A DNA stretch of 9,018 nt from Puniceicoccales bacterium. Its GTDB lineage: Bacteria > Verrucomicrobiota > Verrucomicrobiia > Opitutales > JAIRLM01. The DNA lies in the NCBI GenBank assembly GCA_031287845.1, contig JAITSI010000048.1, positions 1 through 9,018 of the forward strand. Direction: 5' to 3'. The notes under the pieces were generated by a model, which was not told the origin of the DNA, searched no databases, and worked only from the letters and a program-made list of their open reading frames with translations. A program made the position numbers and the translations under genes. Of this stretch, positions 1 to 5,887 are shown one piece after another; positions within the stretch are counted from its first letter, which is position 1, and each line of letters starts with the position of its first letter.

Positions 1-1
1 A

Positions 2-100
2 GAAAAAGTCGGCGAAGATTTTTCGCGGTTCCGCCTCTGGTCAACGGCCAAGGCAGTGGTGGCGGTGGTCGGGATTGTGGCCCTCAATCGGGGATTTTGA
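2..100 (+). CDS. C-terminal fragment of an unidentified protein with a hydrophobic tail
   Basis: An open frame enters from the left edge and ends at TGA 98-100. It gives 32 residues running from EKVGEDFSRFRLW through a small hydrophobic stretch (AKAVVAVVGIVAL) to NRGF. The charged-then-hydrophobic layout could be a C-terminal membrane helix or the last strand and helix of a globular domain. There are too few residues to name a family. The frame is preferred over the other two because it ends cleanly just before AT-richer non-coding DNA and because its composition looks protein-like. The upstream part lies outside the window. No terminator hairpin is visible right after the stop. Confidence 0.5.
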   Translation, partial: EKVGEDFSRFRLWSTAKAVVAVVGIVALNRGF

Positions 101-148
101 GTTTTTCCATCGGAGTAAAATCTCTTGACAAGCCGGCTCCGATGGAAG

Positions 149-165
149 CGGACAATTTTTGTCCG
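149..165. repeat. Perfect inverted repeat at the left edge of the octamer array
   Basis: CGGACAA (149-155) and TTGTCCG (159-165) are perfect reverse complements separated by TTT. The right arm belongs to the first TTTGTCCG unit of the array, so the array looks like repeated copying of one arm of a small dyad. In RNA this would be a 7-bp hairpin with a 3-nt loop. In the array every further unit could also pair with the single CGGACAA arm. Confidence 0.75.
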
Positions 166-253
166 TTTGTCCGTTTGTCCGTTTGTCCGTTTGTCCGTTT
201 GTCCGTTTGTCCGTTTGTCCGTTTGTCCGTTTGTCCGTTTGTCCGTTTGTCCG
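158..253. repeat. Octamer microsatellite, 12 perfect copies of TTTGTCCG
   Basis: The period is exactly 8 bp over 96 bp with no mismatch. Eight is not a multiple of three, so each unit gained or lost shifts any reading frame crossing it. The unit has no stop in any frame and every plus-strand frame reads the same octapeptide, FVRLSVCP, in different phases. Perfect identity across 12 copies implies recent expansion or active slippage. It lies about 195 bp upstream of the lipoprotein start at 449. Arrays of this type are known in other bacteria as phase-variation switches; that role here is inference. Confidence 0.95.
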
Positions 254-410
254 AAATGGCTCTGTTTTGTTGATAAATCCCTACTCCGCAGAGTCCACAT
301 CGGCCACTTCTCCGGATGGGGAGGGTGTGGTTTTAAGAGTCCTGACCCTAGCGGACAATTTGTTCCTTTGCCAAGGGAAGGGTTCCACGGCTGGGTGGCG
401 CAGTTGTCCC

Positions 411-439
411 TTGACAGTCCCGGCCGTTGCCGTTCCAAT
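411..439 (+). promoter_or_regulatory. Candidate sigma70-like promoter for the TIG lipoprotein
   Basis: A perfect TTGACA (411-416) is followed after a 17-bp spacer by TCCAAT (434-439), which matches four of six -10 positions. A transcript starting about 7 nt further on would begin around 446, only a few bases before ATG 449. That would make the mRNA leaderless or nearly so, which fits the absence of a Shine-Dalgarno sequence before that ATG. The -10 box is weak, and high-GC DNA gives chance matches, so confidence is modest. Confidence 0.35.
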
Positions 440-448
440 GGCCATCCG

Positions 449-1330
449 ATGGGGACGCGTTCGATTTTTTCGATTCTATTGCTTGGGCTGGCGGGCTGTG
501 CCCATCTGGACGTGCGGGACGTGACCCCCTCCACGATGGAGGCCAATGCCATGGCAATCTATCCACTCACCCTGCGCATGCACATCCGCGGCAGCGAGGT
601 AGAGCGGGAGACGGTCCAGGCGAAGGCCGTCGTGGATGGCAAGGCCCGCCCCATGCGCCCGCTTTCCCCGACGGACTATGCCTACGACTACCACATGCCG
701 GCGGGACGGAATGCAATTTCCTACTACTTCGACGTGGACTATCTGCAGCGCGTGGAGGGCGTGTCCCGGAGGAAGACCGTGCGGACCCCCCTCCGCCGGG
801 TGGAGCTCCACAATCGCTATGTGCTGGGTCTGGACAGCAGCCGGGGAGCGCCTGGGACGTGCGTGACCGTCATGGGCCGCGGCTTCAGCGCCGGCGATGC
901 GGTCTGCGTGGGCAATGTCTGCGCGGAAACGATCTTTGTGTCGCCGACGAGCCTGCAATTCGTCGTTCCCGTCCTTCCCGCCGACCGCAGCTACCCCCTC
1001 ACCGTCGGCGATGAAACCGGCTCCATTCCCGCCGGCAGCTTCCACGTCGACGCGGCGAGCCTGGCCGTTGTGCCGAGAATTTTGGAGATGTCCGTCGGGG
1101 AACGGGCCATGCTGACCTTTGCCACCGCCATTCCCACCGACGAGGCCGGCCTCACCGTCGAGGTCACCACGGACATGCCGGATGCCATCTCCGTGGAAGA
1201 CATTGCCATTCCCGCCGGCCGTTCCTCCTGCACGGCAACGGTTGAGGCACTGGAGGCGGGCCAGGGACGGCTCATTTTCTCCGCCGACGGCTTTCAGCGG
1301 GTGGTGGTGCCGGTCCTGGTGCGGCCCTGA
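449..1330 (+). CDS. IPT/TIG-domain surface lipoprotein
   Basis: The product has 293 residues. The N terminus MGTRSIFSILLLGLAGC is a classic lipoprotein signal with lipobox LAGC, so Cys17 would be lipidated and the protein anchored to the outer or inner membrane, facing the periplasm or surface. Residues about 20-122 form a beta-rich first domain. Residues about 124-200 fit an IPT/TIG immunoglobulin-like fold: GAPGTCVTVMGRGFSAGD, then VSPTSLQFVVP and YPLTV. Residues about 204-292 form a third Ig-like or bacterial-surface beta domain. TIG domains are common in adhesins and polysaccharide-binding surface proteins; the ligand here is unknown. ATG 449 is chosen because it places the signal peptide at the terminus, although no Shine-Dalgarno is present. 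The frame is open upstream to TTG 125 through the octamer array, so an extended product cannot be excluded. Its 3' end overlaps the convergent dehydrogenase gene. Confidence 0.8.
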   Translation: MGTRSIFSILLLGLAGCAHLDVRDVTPSTMEANAMAIYPLTLRMHIRGSEVERETVQAKAVVDGKARPMRPLSPTDYAYDYHMPAGRNAISYYFDVDYLQRVEGVSRRKTVRTPLRRVELHNRYVLGLDSSRGAPGTCVTVMGRGFSAGDAVCVGNVCAETIFVSPTSLQFVVPVLPADRSYPLTVGDETGSIPAGSFHVDAASLAVVPRILEMSVGERAMLTFATAIPTDEAGLTVEVTTDMPDAISVEDIAIPAGRSSCTATVEALEAGQGRLIFSADGFQRVVVPVLVRP

Positions 1331-2694
1331 GGGAGCGGGGCGCATTCCCCTTCCCCGGCGCCGGGATGGGAGACCGGTAGGGGGATCGTTGCCAGCGCCG
1401 GCCGGCCAATTCCCTCGTAGTAAAATCCCAATTCCGCCGCCCGCTCCGCTGCGACGGCGTTGCGCAGGTCAACGATCTGGGCCGTGCGCATGGCGGGACG
1501 GATGCCCTCCAGGTCCAAATCTGGAAAATTTTCCGTTCCAATGACCAGCACGTCGCTTCCCCGGGCCGCAGCCAGCGCATTCGCCGCATGGAGGACCCGC
1601 TCTCCCAGCAGCCGGCGTGCCCCTTCCATGGCCAGCGGGTCGCTGACGGCGACGGTAACCCCGGCGGCCAGCAGTCCCTCGACGATCGCGATGGCCGGAC
1701 TTTCCCGGCAGTCGTCCGTCCCGGCCTTGAAGGCAAGGCCAAGAACGGCGGCGCGGGGATGGGAAATTTTTTGCAACCGGGCTAAAATCCTCTGCACCAG
1801 CGCCATCTGGCGCATCTCGTTGCCCCGCAACGTCGTTTCCACCAGATCCAGGGGCACTCCCCACTCCCTGCCCATGGCAATCAGGGCCCGGATGTCCTTG
1901 GGAAAGCAGCTTCCCCCGAAGCCCGGCCCGGGCCGGAGAAATTGGCCACCGATGCGCGGATCCAGGCCAACGGCCCGCAGGACGCTGTCCACATCCGCAC
2001 CGGTTTTTTCGCAAAAATCCGCCACCGTGTTGGCGTAGTGCACCTTCATGGCCAGGAACGCGTTGGACGCGTATTTGACGAGCTCCGCGGTTCTCCGATC
2101 CACGACCAGGACCGGGCAGCGATCCCGGAACGGTTCCAGCAGCTCCCGCATGGCATCGGCGGCCCACTCCACCTCCGCGCCGACCACGAGCCGCGACGGG
2201 TGAAAGAAATCGTAGACCGCGGAGCCCTCGCAAAAAAATTCCGGAAAGGAAGCCACGGCCAGCGGCGAACCTTGCCGGCGCAGCTCCTCCGCCAGCGCAT
2301 CTCCGGTGCCAACGGGAACGGTGGACTTAATTGCGAGCACGGCGGGCTGGGAAATGGCACCCGCCACGGCCGCCACGGCCCGCCGCACCTGTTCCAGGTC
2401 AACGGCACCCGTTCCGGGGAGGGATGGGGTCGGGACGGACAGCAGCACGATGTCCGACCGGCGCAGGGCCTCAAAATCTTCAAAAAATTGCAGCCTCCCC
2501 GACCGGCGCTGGGGCTCCAAAAGCTCATCCAGCCCCAGTTCCCGGATCACGGACCGGCCGGCCCGCAACTGCTCCACCCGGTCCCGGTTGCTGTCGATGC
2601 AGACGACCCGGTGGCCCAGCGAGGCAAAGCCGGCCGCCGTCGGCAATCCGACGTAGCCGGCCCCCACGACGCCCAGTCTAGCTTTGTCCTTCAT
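1294..2694 (-). CDS. ugd: Nucleotide-sugar dehydrogenase, UDP-glucose 6-dehydrogenase type
   Basis: The 466-residue protein belongs to the UDP-glucose/GDP-mannose dehydrogenase family, NAD-dependent cytoplasmic enzymes that oxidise the C6 alcohol of a UDP-sugar to the acid (UDP-glucuronate in the classic case), feeding capsule, exopolysaccharide or O-antigen synthesis. The Rossmann motif GAGYVGLP lies at 11-18 with Asp34 after the second strand. STVPVGT is at 124-130, PEFFCEGSA at 151-159, and the central-helix Lys and Asn (K207, N211) sit in ELVKYASN. The active-site loop GFGGSCFPKD carries catalytic Cys263 and Lys267. GLAFKAGTDDCRESPA (319-334) opens the C-terminal UDP-binding domain. The substrate cannot be fixed by eye. 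The family body ends near GIGRP (428-432); the following Pro/Gly/Thr-rich residues are an unusual tail that overlaps the facing lipoprotein gene. Before ATG, GGGAG lies only 2 nt away and GGAGGA 16 nt away, so neither ribosome site is ideally spaced. It follows the Verru_Chthon gene by 82 bp. Confidence 0.93.
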   Translation of the reverse strand: MKDKARLGVVGAGYVGLPTAAGFASLGHRVVCIDSNRDRVEQLRAGRSVIRELGLDELLEPQRRSGRLQFFEDFEALRRSDIVLLSVPTPSLPGTGAVDLEQVRRAVAAVAGAISQPAVLAIKSTVPVGTGDALAEELRRQGSPLAVASFPEFFCEGSAVYDFFHPSRLVVGAEVEWAADAMRELLEPFRDRCPVLVVDRRTAELVKYASNAFLAMKVHYANTVADFCEKTGADVDSVLRAVGLDPRIGGQFLRPGPGFGGSCFPKDIRALIAMGREWGVPLDLVETTLRGNEMRQMALVQRILARLQKISHPRAAVLGLAFKAGTDDCRESPAIAIVEGLLAAGVTVAVSDPLAMEGARRLLGERVLHAANALAAARGSDVLVIGTENFPDLDLEGIRPAMRTAQIVDLRNAVAAERAAELGFYYEGIGRPALATIPLPVSHPGAGEGECAPLPQGRTRTGTTTR

Positions 2695-2776
2695 GGCTCC
2701 CGCTTTCCACTCCTCCGCCCTGGCGGAACATCCTTGGCAGCAGTTTTTTCAAAAATTCATGGGCCACAACATTTTT
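2695..2776 (-). other. Short intergenic gap within a probable two-gene unit
   Basis: These 82 bases separate the stop of the Verru_Chthon A-like gene (TAA, complement of 2777-2779) from the dehydrogenase start. No strong hairpin followed by a T-run is seen; there is only a small CCGCC/GGCGG stem and A-rich stretches. Read-through transcription of both genes is therefore plausible but unproven. Confidence 0.5.
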
Positions 2777-5554
2777 TTACCCATTGGCGGGGTTTTCCCC
2801 ACTTTCCGGGTCGCAGGGCGCCGGAAAATCGCCGCTCTCCAGCCAGCGGAAGCGGACCAGTTCCAGGGAGCCGTCGGGCAGGCGGCGGACCAGTGCCTCC
2901 GCCAGTGCGCCAAGCGTTTTTTCCATTCCCGGCTGCCCGGAACCCTCGCCGTAGCTGCGCAGGGAAAATGTATCGCCGCGCACGGTCAGGGCATTGCCCA
3001 GGTAGTGGAGCAGGTCCGCCTGGCTCAGGTCGCCCGGTGCGCCGGCATTGCTGTCCCCGGCGGCGGCTTCCCCGTCGAACCACTCCCGGTCCCGCCGGTC
3101 ATCGGCCCGGAGGTCGGGAAAATGCCGCAGCTGGACCGCCTCCAAGGCCGCCTGCAGGGCTCCACGGCGGGTGCTGGGATCGGAGGCGCTGCCCAGGCTG
3201 CGGTTCACGAACTGGGACAGGCGGGCAAATGGCCCCCGGCGGCAAACCTCGGCGGCGATGCACTCCGCCAGCCGGTCCAGCTCAGCGTCGGAGAGGGTCG
3301 GCGCCGCCTGGCAGCTTCCCGAAAGGTGCCGCTGGCCGGGAAAGCGCTCCACGCGGTACACCCGGCGCAGCTCGTCGTAGGGCAGGCACCGGAGCAGCAA
3401 TCTCCAGCCGTCGGCGGTGGCCCCGTTGACATTGAATCCTCCCCTCCGAACCCGGCCGGCGGCTTCCCCGGTCCAGCCAGGGCGCTTTTTTCCAGTTTCT
3501 TCGGCGAAGTAGTGGTCGTAGAAGGCCTCGTTGAGCAGGTAGGCGTAGTCCATGCGGCATTCGCGGTGGAAATACTCGGCGCCCTGGCCGCTCGGAGGCA
3601 ATGCCAGCTGGTGGGTCCTATCCCGCGGCAGGAGCGGAGGGGCCCAGGAATTGCCAAGGGCAATGGCAGGATGGTAGGAAAATGGGGTGATGGGAATTTG
3701 GCCCAGGCTTGCCAGGCTTTCGATGGCCGTCGGATAGCCAAAGACGATGGCCCGGTCCAGCCGGTCGGCGAAGAAGGTCGGCAATGGCGTGGGCCGGGGT
3801 GAGCTGGGCAGTTCCACGAATTGCACGCGCCAGGGGGCAAAGTGGCGGCAAAATAGCTGGGCCGGCACCGCCGCCAGGGGAAAATGCTCGTAGGCGCTGC
3901 GGCGAATCTGCTGGGCCCGCGGGTTATAGTTGGCCAGCCAGCGGCAGTCGCCGGCCGCTCCCGTTCCCGCCCGAAGGACCGCGGAGAGCTGGAATAGGAG
4001 CAGCCGCCGGCCGAGGGCAACGGTCCAGGGCTCCGCGGGAACGTCGTCGGAAAAATCCGCCACCTCCTGGACACAGCAATCCCCATCCCAGAGCCGCAGC
4101 GTGAGCCCGTCCCAGCGGGACCGGTGCAGCACGGGGGACCAGAGCCGCTCCAGGGCAACGGGACCGGACCCGGCCAGCGGCAGCGCCACCTCCCAGCCGC
4201 CCCGGTCCCATCCCTCGGCCCATTCCCCCACCATGGCGCCGCCAGGGGAAATTCGCCAGCCGTCCGGCGAAAAAAATTTCACCTCGCCGGGAGCCCAGCC
4301 GGCGGTGCAGGGGCCAAAAAAAATGGTTCCCGTTGCCCCATCGCCCAGGGAAACGACCTGTCCCTGGGGCTGCCCCTGGGAGCGGACCAGCAGCCGGGGC
4401 AGGTAGGAGGGATTGGGCCGGTCCGGGGATTCTACGCTGCGAAGTTCCAGGGAAAAGCGGTGCGGGCGGATCGCGACGGCCAGCGGATTCCACAGGGCAA
4501 TGACGGGGACAGCGCTGATCCGCACCTCGCCCTGGCGCCGCTCCGCCCCAACGGTCAGCCAGTGGCCGCAGAGAACCGGATGCACGGCGCAGGCCAGCTG
4601 GCTCTTTTCCTCCTCCGCCGGTGGCACCTGGGCCAGGCAGGGATAGCGCTGGCGCAGGTAGGGCCCGCCGGGCGCGGCGTCCACGGCGCCGCCCTGCGGC
4701 GGCCGCTGGAAGTGGGCGGCGAGCATGGCAAAGGTGGGAGGAGGGGGAAATCCGGCCCGGGGAGGAAAGAGAAATTCTTCCGGGTCAAAATTTTGATCGA
4801 AAATTTTAGCGGAAATGTCGCAGAGCCAGCTGCCCTCCGTATTTTGCCGCAGGGACCAGCAGTCCCAGGTGACCTGGCTGAGCAATTCCGAGGGAATTCC
4901 CGAGCGCCACAGCTCGCTCCGGCAATGGCAGGTTCCGTCCAGCCAGGGGAATAGCCTTCTCCACCCGGCCGCCAGGTCCCGGATCGGCCGCCATTCCCCA
5001 TCCCTTTCCCCATCATTTTCCCCACCTTCTCCACCGATGCACAGCTTGGCGTTCTCGTCCTCCACCCGGAAACCGTAGCGGCCCAGGCGGCGGCCGGCCC
5101 GTTCGATCGTCCGCAGGGGGCAGCGCTCCCCCTGGCCCCGGTCGGCGAAGATGGCCAGCGATTCCCCGCGGAAGCGGTCCGGCAGCGTGGGATCGCGCAC
5201 CTGGCCAAGTGGGACGGACAGCAACCAGCGGTCGAAGATGGCTTTCCCCTCCTCCACGCGCCAAAGGCCAGTCCAATTTCCATTGCTCCCGGCCCGGACC
5301 CCGTTGGCGGCGCTGGCGGTCACATAGTCCCCCCGGCGCAGGGACGGCCCCAGCTCCCACAGGGCCAGTTCCATGGCGGCCAGGGCATTCTGCCGGGCAA
5401 TTTCCCGGGCCACCTGCCGACGGCACCTTCCCTCGGCGCCGCGGAGAAAGGCCTCGAGGGAGCTAAGCACCGATCCCACAAGGACAAGGAGGCCAAGGAA
5501 GAGGGCGAGCGCGAACCCCAGGGATCTCGAGAGTGAGGATCGGGACCCGCGCAC
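2777..5554 (-). CDS. Verru_Chthon cassette protein A-like, membrane-anchored
   Basis: The 925-residue protein starts with a short basic stretch and one hydrophobic helix (about 11-33), a pilin/PilX-like N terminus. A Gly13-Phe14 junction resembles a prepilin-peptidase site, but the usual Glu5 is not seen. The bulk would lie outside the cytoplasm. Motifs I associate with Verru_Chthon cassette protein A occur in order: SLASLGQIPITPFSY then PAIALGNSW (613-637), MDYAYLLNEAFYDHYF (668-683), GFNVNGATADGW (706-717), PFARLSQFVNRSLG (775-788), RRGALQAALEA (797-806) and DTFSLRSYGE (861-870). The family is known from Verrucomicrobia, usually beside three smaller prepilin-like genes (cassette B, C, D); its function is not established. 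None of those partners is found downstream here, where the dehydrogenase follows. The start is GTG at the complement of 5552-5554, the only usual start after an in-frame stop 11 codons upstream; no clear Shine-Dalgarno is present. The protein is rich in Trp, Arg and Pro, with many Cys. Confidence 0.85.
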   Translation of the reverse strand: MRGSRSSLSRSLGFALALFLGLLVLVGSVLSSLEAFLRGAEGRCRRQVAREIARQNALAAMELALWELGPSLRRGDYVTASAANGVRAGSNGNWTGLWRVEEGKAIFDRWLLSVPLGQVRDPTLPDRFRGESLAIFADRGQGERCPLRTIERAGRRLGRYGFRVEDENAKLCIGGEGGENDGERDGEWRPIRDLAAGWRRLFPWLDGTCHCRSELWRSGIPSELLSQVTWDCWSLRQNTEGSWLCDISAKIFDQNFDPEEFLFPPRAGFPPPPTFAMLAAHFQRPPQGGAVDAAPGGPYLRQRYPCLAQVPPAEEEKSQLACAVHPVLCGHWLTVGAERRQGEVRISAVPVIALWNPLAVAIRPHRFSLELRSVESPDRPNPSYLPRLLVRSQGQPQGQVVSLGDGATGTIFFGPCTAGWAPGEVKFFSPDGWRISPGGAMVGEWAEGWDRGGWEVALPLAGSGPVALERLWSPVLHRSRWDGLTLRLWDGDCCVQEVADFSDDVPAEPWTVALGRRLLLFQLSAVLRAGTGAAGDCRWLANYNPRAQQIRRSAYEHFPLAAVPAQLFCRHFAPWRVQFVELPSSPRPTPLPTFFADRLDRAIVFGYPTAIESLASLGQIPITPFSYHPAIALGNSWAPPLLPRDRTHQLALPPSGQGAEYFHRECRMDYAYLLNEAFYDHYFAEETGKKRPGWTGEAAGRVRRGGFNVNGATADGWRLLLRCLPYDELRRVYRVERFPGQRHLSGSCQAAPTLSDAELDRLAECIAAEVCRRGPFARLSQFVNRSLGSASDPSTRRGALQAALEAVQLRHFPDLRADDRRDREWFDGEAAAGDSNAGAPGDLSQADLLHYLGNALTVRGDTFSLRSYGEGSGQPGMEKTLGALAEALVRRLPDGSLELVRFRWLESGDFPAPCDPESGENPANG

Positions 5555-5703
5555 GGGTGAGTTTTCCGGGAGGAGCCGGGCCTGTCAATCCCGCGGCGGG
5601 GAAATTTTCCGGAATCCATCGCCGGGCCCGGCCGGGAGCTCTGCCCCGGCTCCGCTTCACCGCACCTTCCTCGACCGTCACCGCCGCAGTGCTCCCCAGG
5701 GGA

Positions 5704-5736
5704 AACCTTTTAAATTTTTTAAAATTTTTAAAGGTT
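5704..5736. repeat. AT-rich palindrome bounded by AACCTTT/AAAGGTT
   Basis: AACCTTT (5704-5710) and AAAGGTT (5730-5736) are perfect reverse complements. The 19 bases between them are pure A/T and themselves largely self-complementary (TAAATTTTTT then AAAATTTTT). It stands out sharply from the GC-rich flanks. It could act as a bidirectional terminator-like hairpin, an UP element or bent DNA near a promoter, or an operator. No function can be assigned from sequence. Confidence 0.6.
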
Positions 5737-5800
5737 CTAAAAATCTGACCACGGGGGCAAATGTGCAATTTTCCCTGGGCCGCAGCGATTCGGGGAGATC

Positions 5801-5820
5801 TTTCGGAGCTGTCTCCGAAA
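5801..5820. promoter_or_regulatory. Perfect 8-bp dyad upstream of the Inc-like gene
   Basis: TTTCGGAG (5801-5808) and CTCCGAAA (5813-5820) are perfect reverse complements around the loop CTGT. The dyad ends 67 bp before ATG 5888. A T-rich stretch follows only after about 11 bases, so it is not a textbook terminator. An operator, or a hairpin in the mRNA leader, are both plausible. Confidence 0.55.
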
Positions 5821-5852
5821 ATGGGTTTGCGTTTTTTACCAAGCATCCCATA

Positions 5853-5872
5853 CGTTCCGATCCATCGAAACG
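5853..5872. promoter_or_regulatory. Near-perfect 20-bp dyad just before the Inc-like start
   Basis: CGTTCCGAT (5853-5861) faces ATCGAAACG (5864-5872) across a 2-bp centre, with one mismatch in nine pairs. It lies 15 bp before ATG 5888. The spacing and length fit a repressor operator or an RNA hairpin that would sit just ahead of the start codon. No binding protein can be named. Confidence 0.5.
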
Positions 5873-5887
5873 TCCATTAAAAAGCCC

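Larger units (their letters stand above)
101..448. other. Intergenic region carrying the octamer array and a candidate promoter
   Basis: No convincing gene is seen in these 348 bases. A frame opening at TTG 125 does stay open through the octamer array into the lipoprotein gene, but its first 108 residues are four copies of FVRLSVCP plus low-quality sequence. They would also bury the lipoprotein signal peptide, so this stretch is read as untranslated. Contents: an inverted repeat (149-165), the octamer array (158-253), a 12-bp direct repeat (147-158 and 350-361, containing GCGGACAATTT) and a sigma70-like promoter (411-439). Confidence 0.6.
5555..5887. promoter_or_regulatory. Divergent intergenic region between the Verru_Chthon gene and the Inc-like gene
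   Basis: These 333 bases separate two genes transcribed away from each other and hold no convincing ORF. On the minus side, a perfect TTGACA (complement of 5583-5588) lies about 29 bp before the GTG start but lacks a good -10 box. On the plus side, no strong promoter is obvious; TTGCGT (5827-5832) with an ATACGT-like box at 5850-5855 is a weak candidate. The region switches from GC-rich to AT-rich DNA near 5703 and contains the three symmetric elements listed separately. Confidence 0.5.

Noticed and set aside
158..253. CRISPR array
   Set aside because: The repeats are perfect 8-mers with no spacers, far too short for a CRISPR repeat.
125..448. Translated extension of the lipoprotein from TTG 125 through the octamer array
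   Set aside because: It would bury the lipobox more than 100 residues inside the protein, and TTG 125 is also the first triplet of a TTGACA. Kept only as an alternative in the phase-variation finding.
476..1345. Minus-strand ORF of 289 codons opposite the TIG lipoprotein
   Set aside because: His/Gly/Arg-rich shadow sequence antisense to a gene with a clear signal peptide and domain; no motif of its own.
1942..3429. Plus-strand ORF of 495 codons
   Set aside because: It runs antisense across both the dehydrogenase and the Verru_Chthon A-like gene and is Pro/Arg/Gly-rich, typical of shadow frames in GC-rich DNA.
2684..3802. Plus-strand ORF of 372 codons
   Set aside because: Antisense to the Verru_Chthon A-like gene, whose conserved motifs lie in exactly this part; no recognisable domain in the plus frame.
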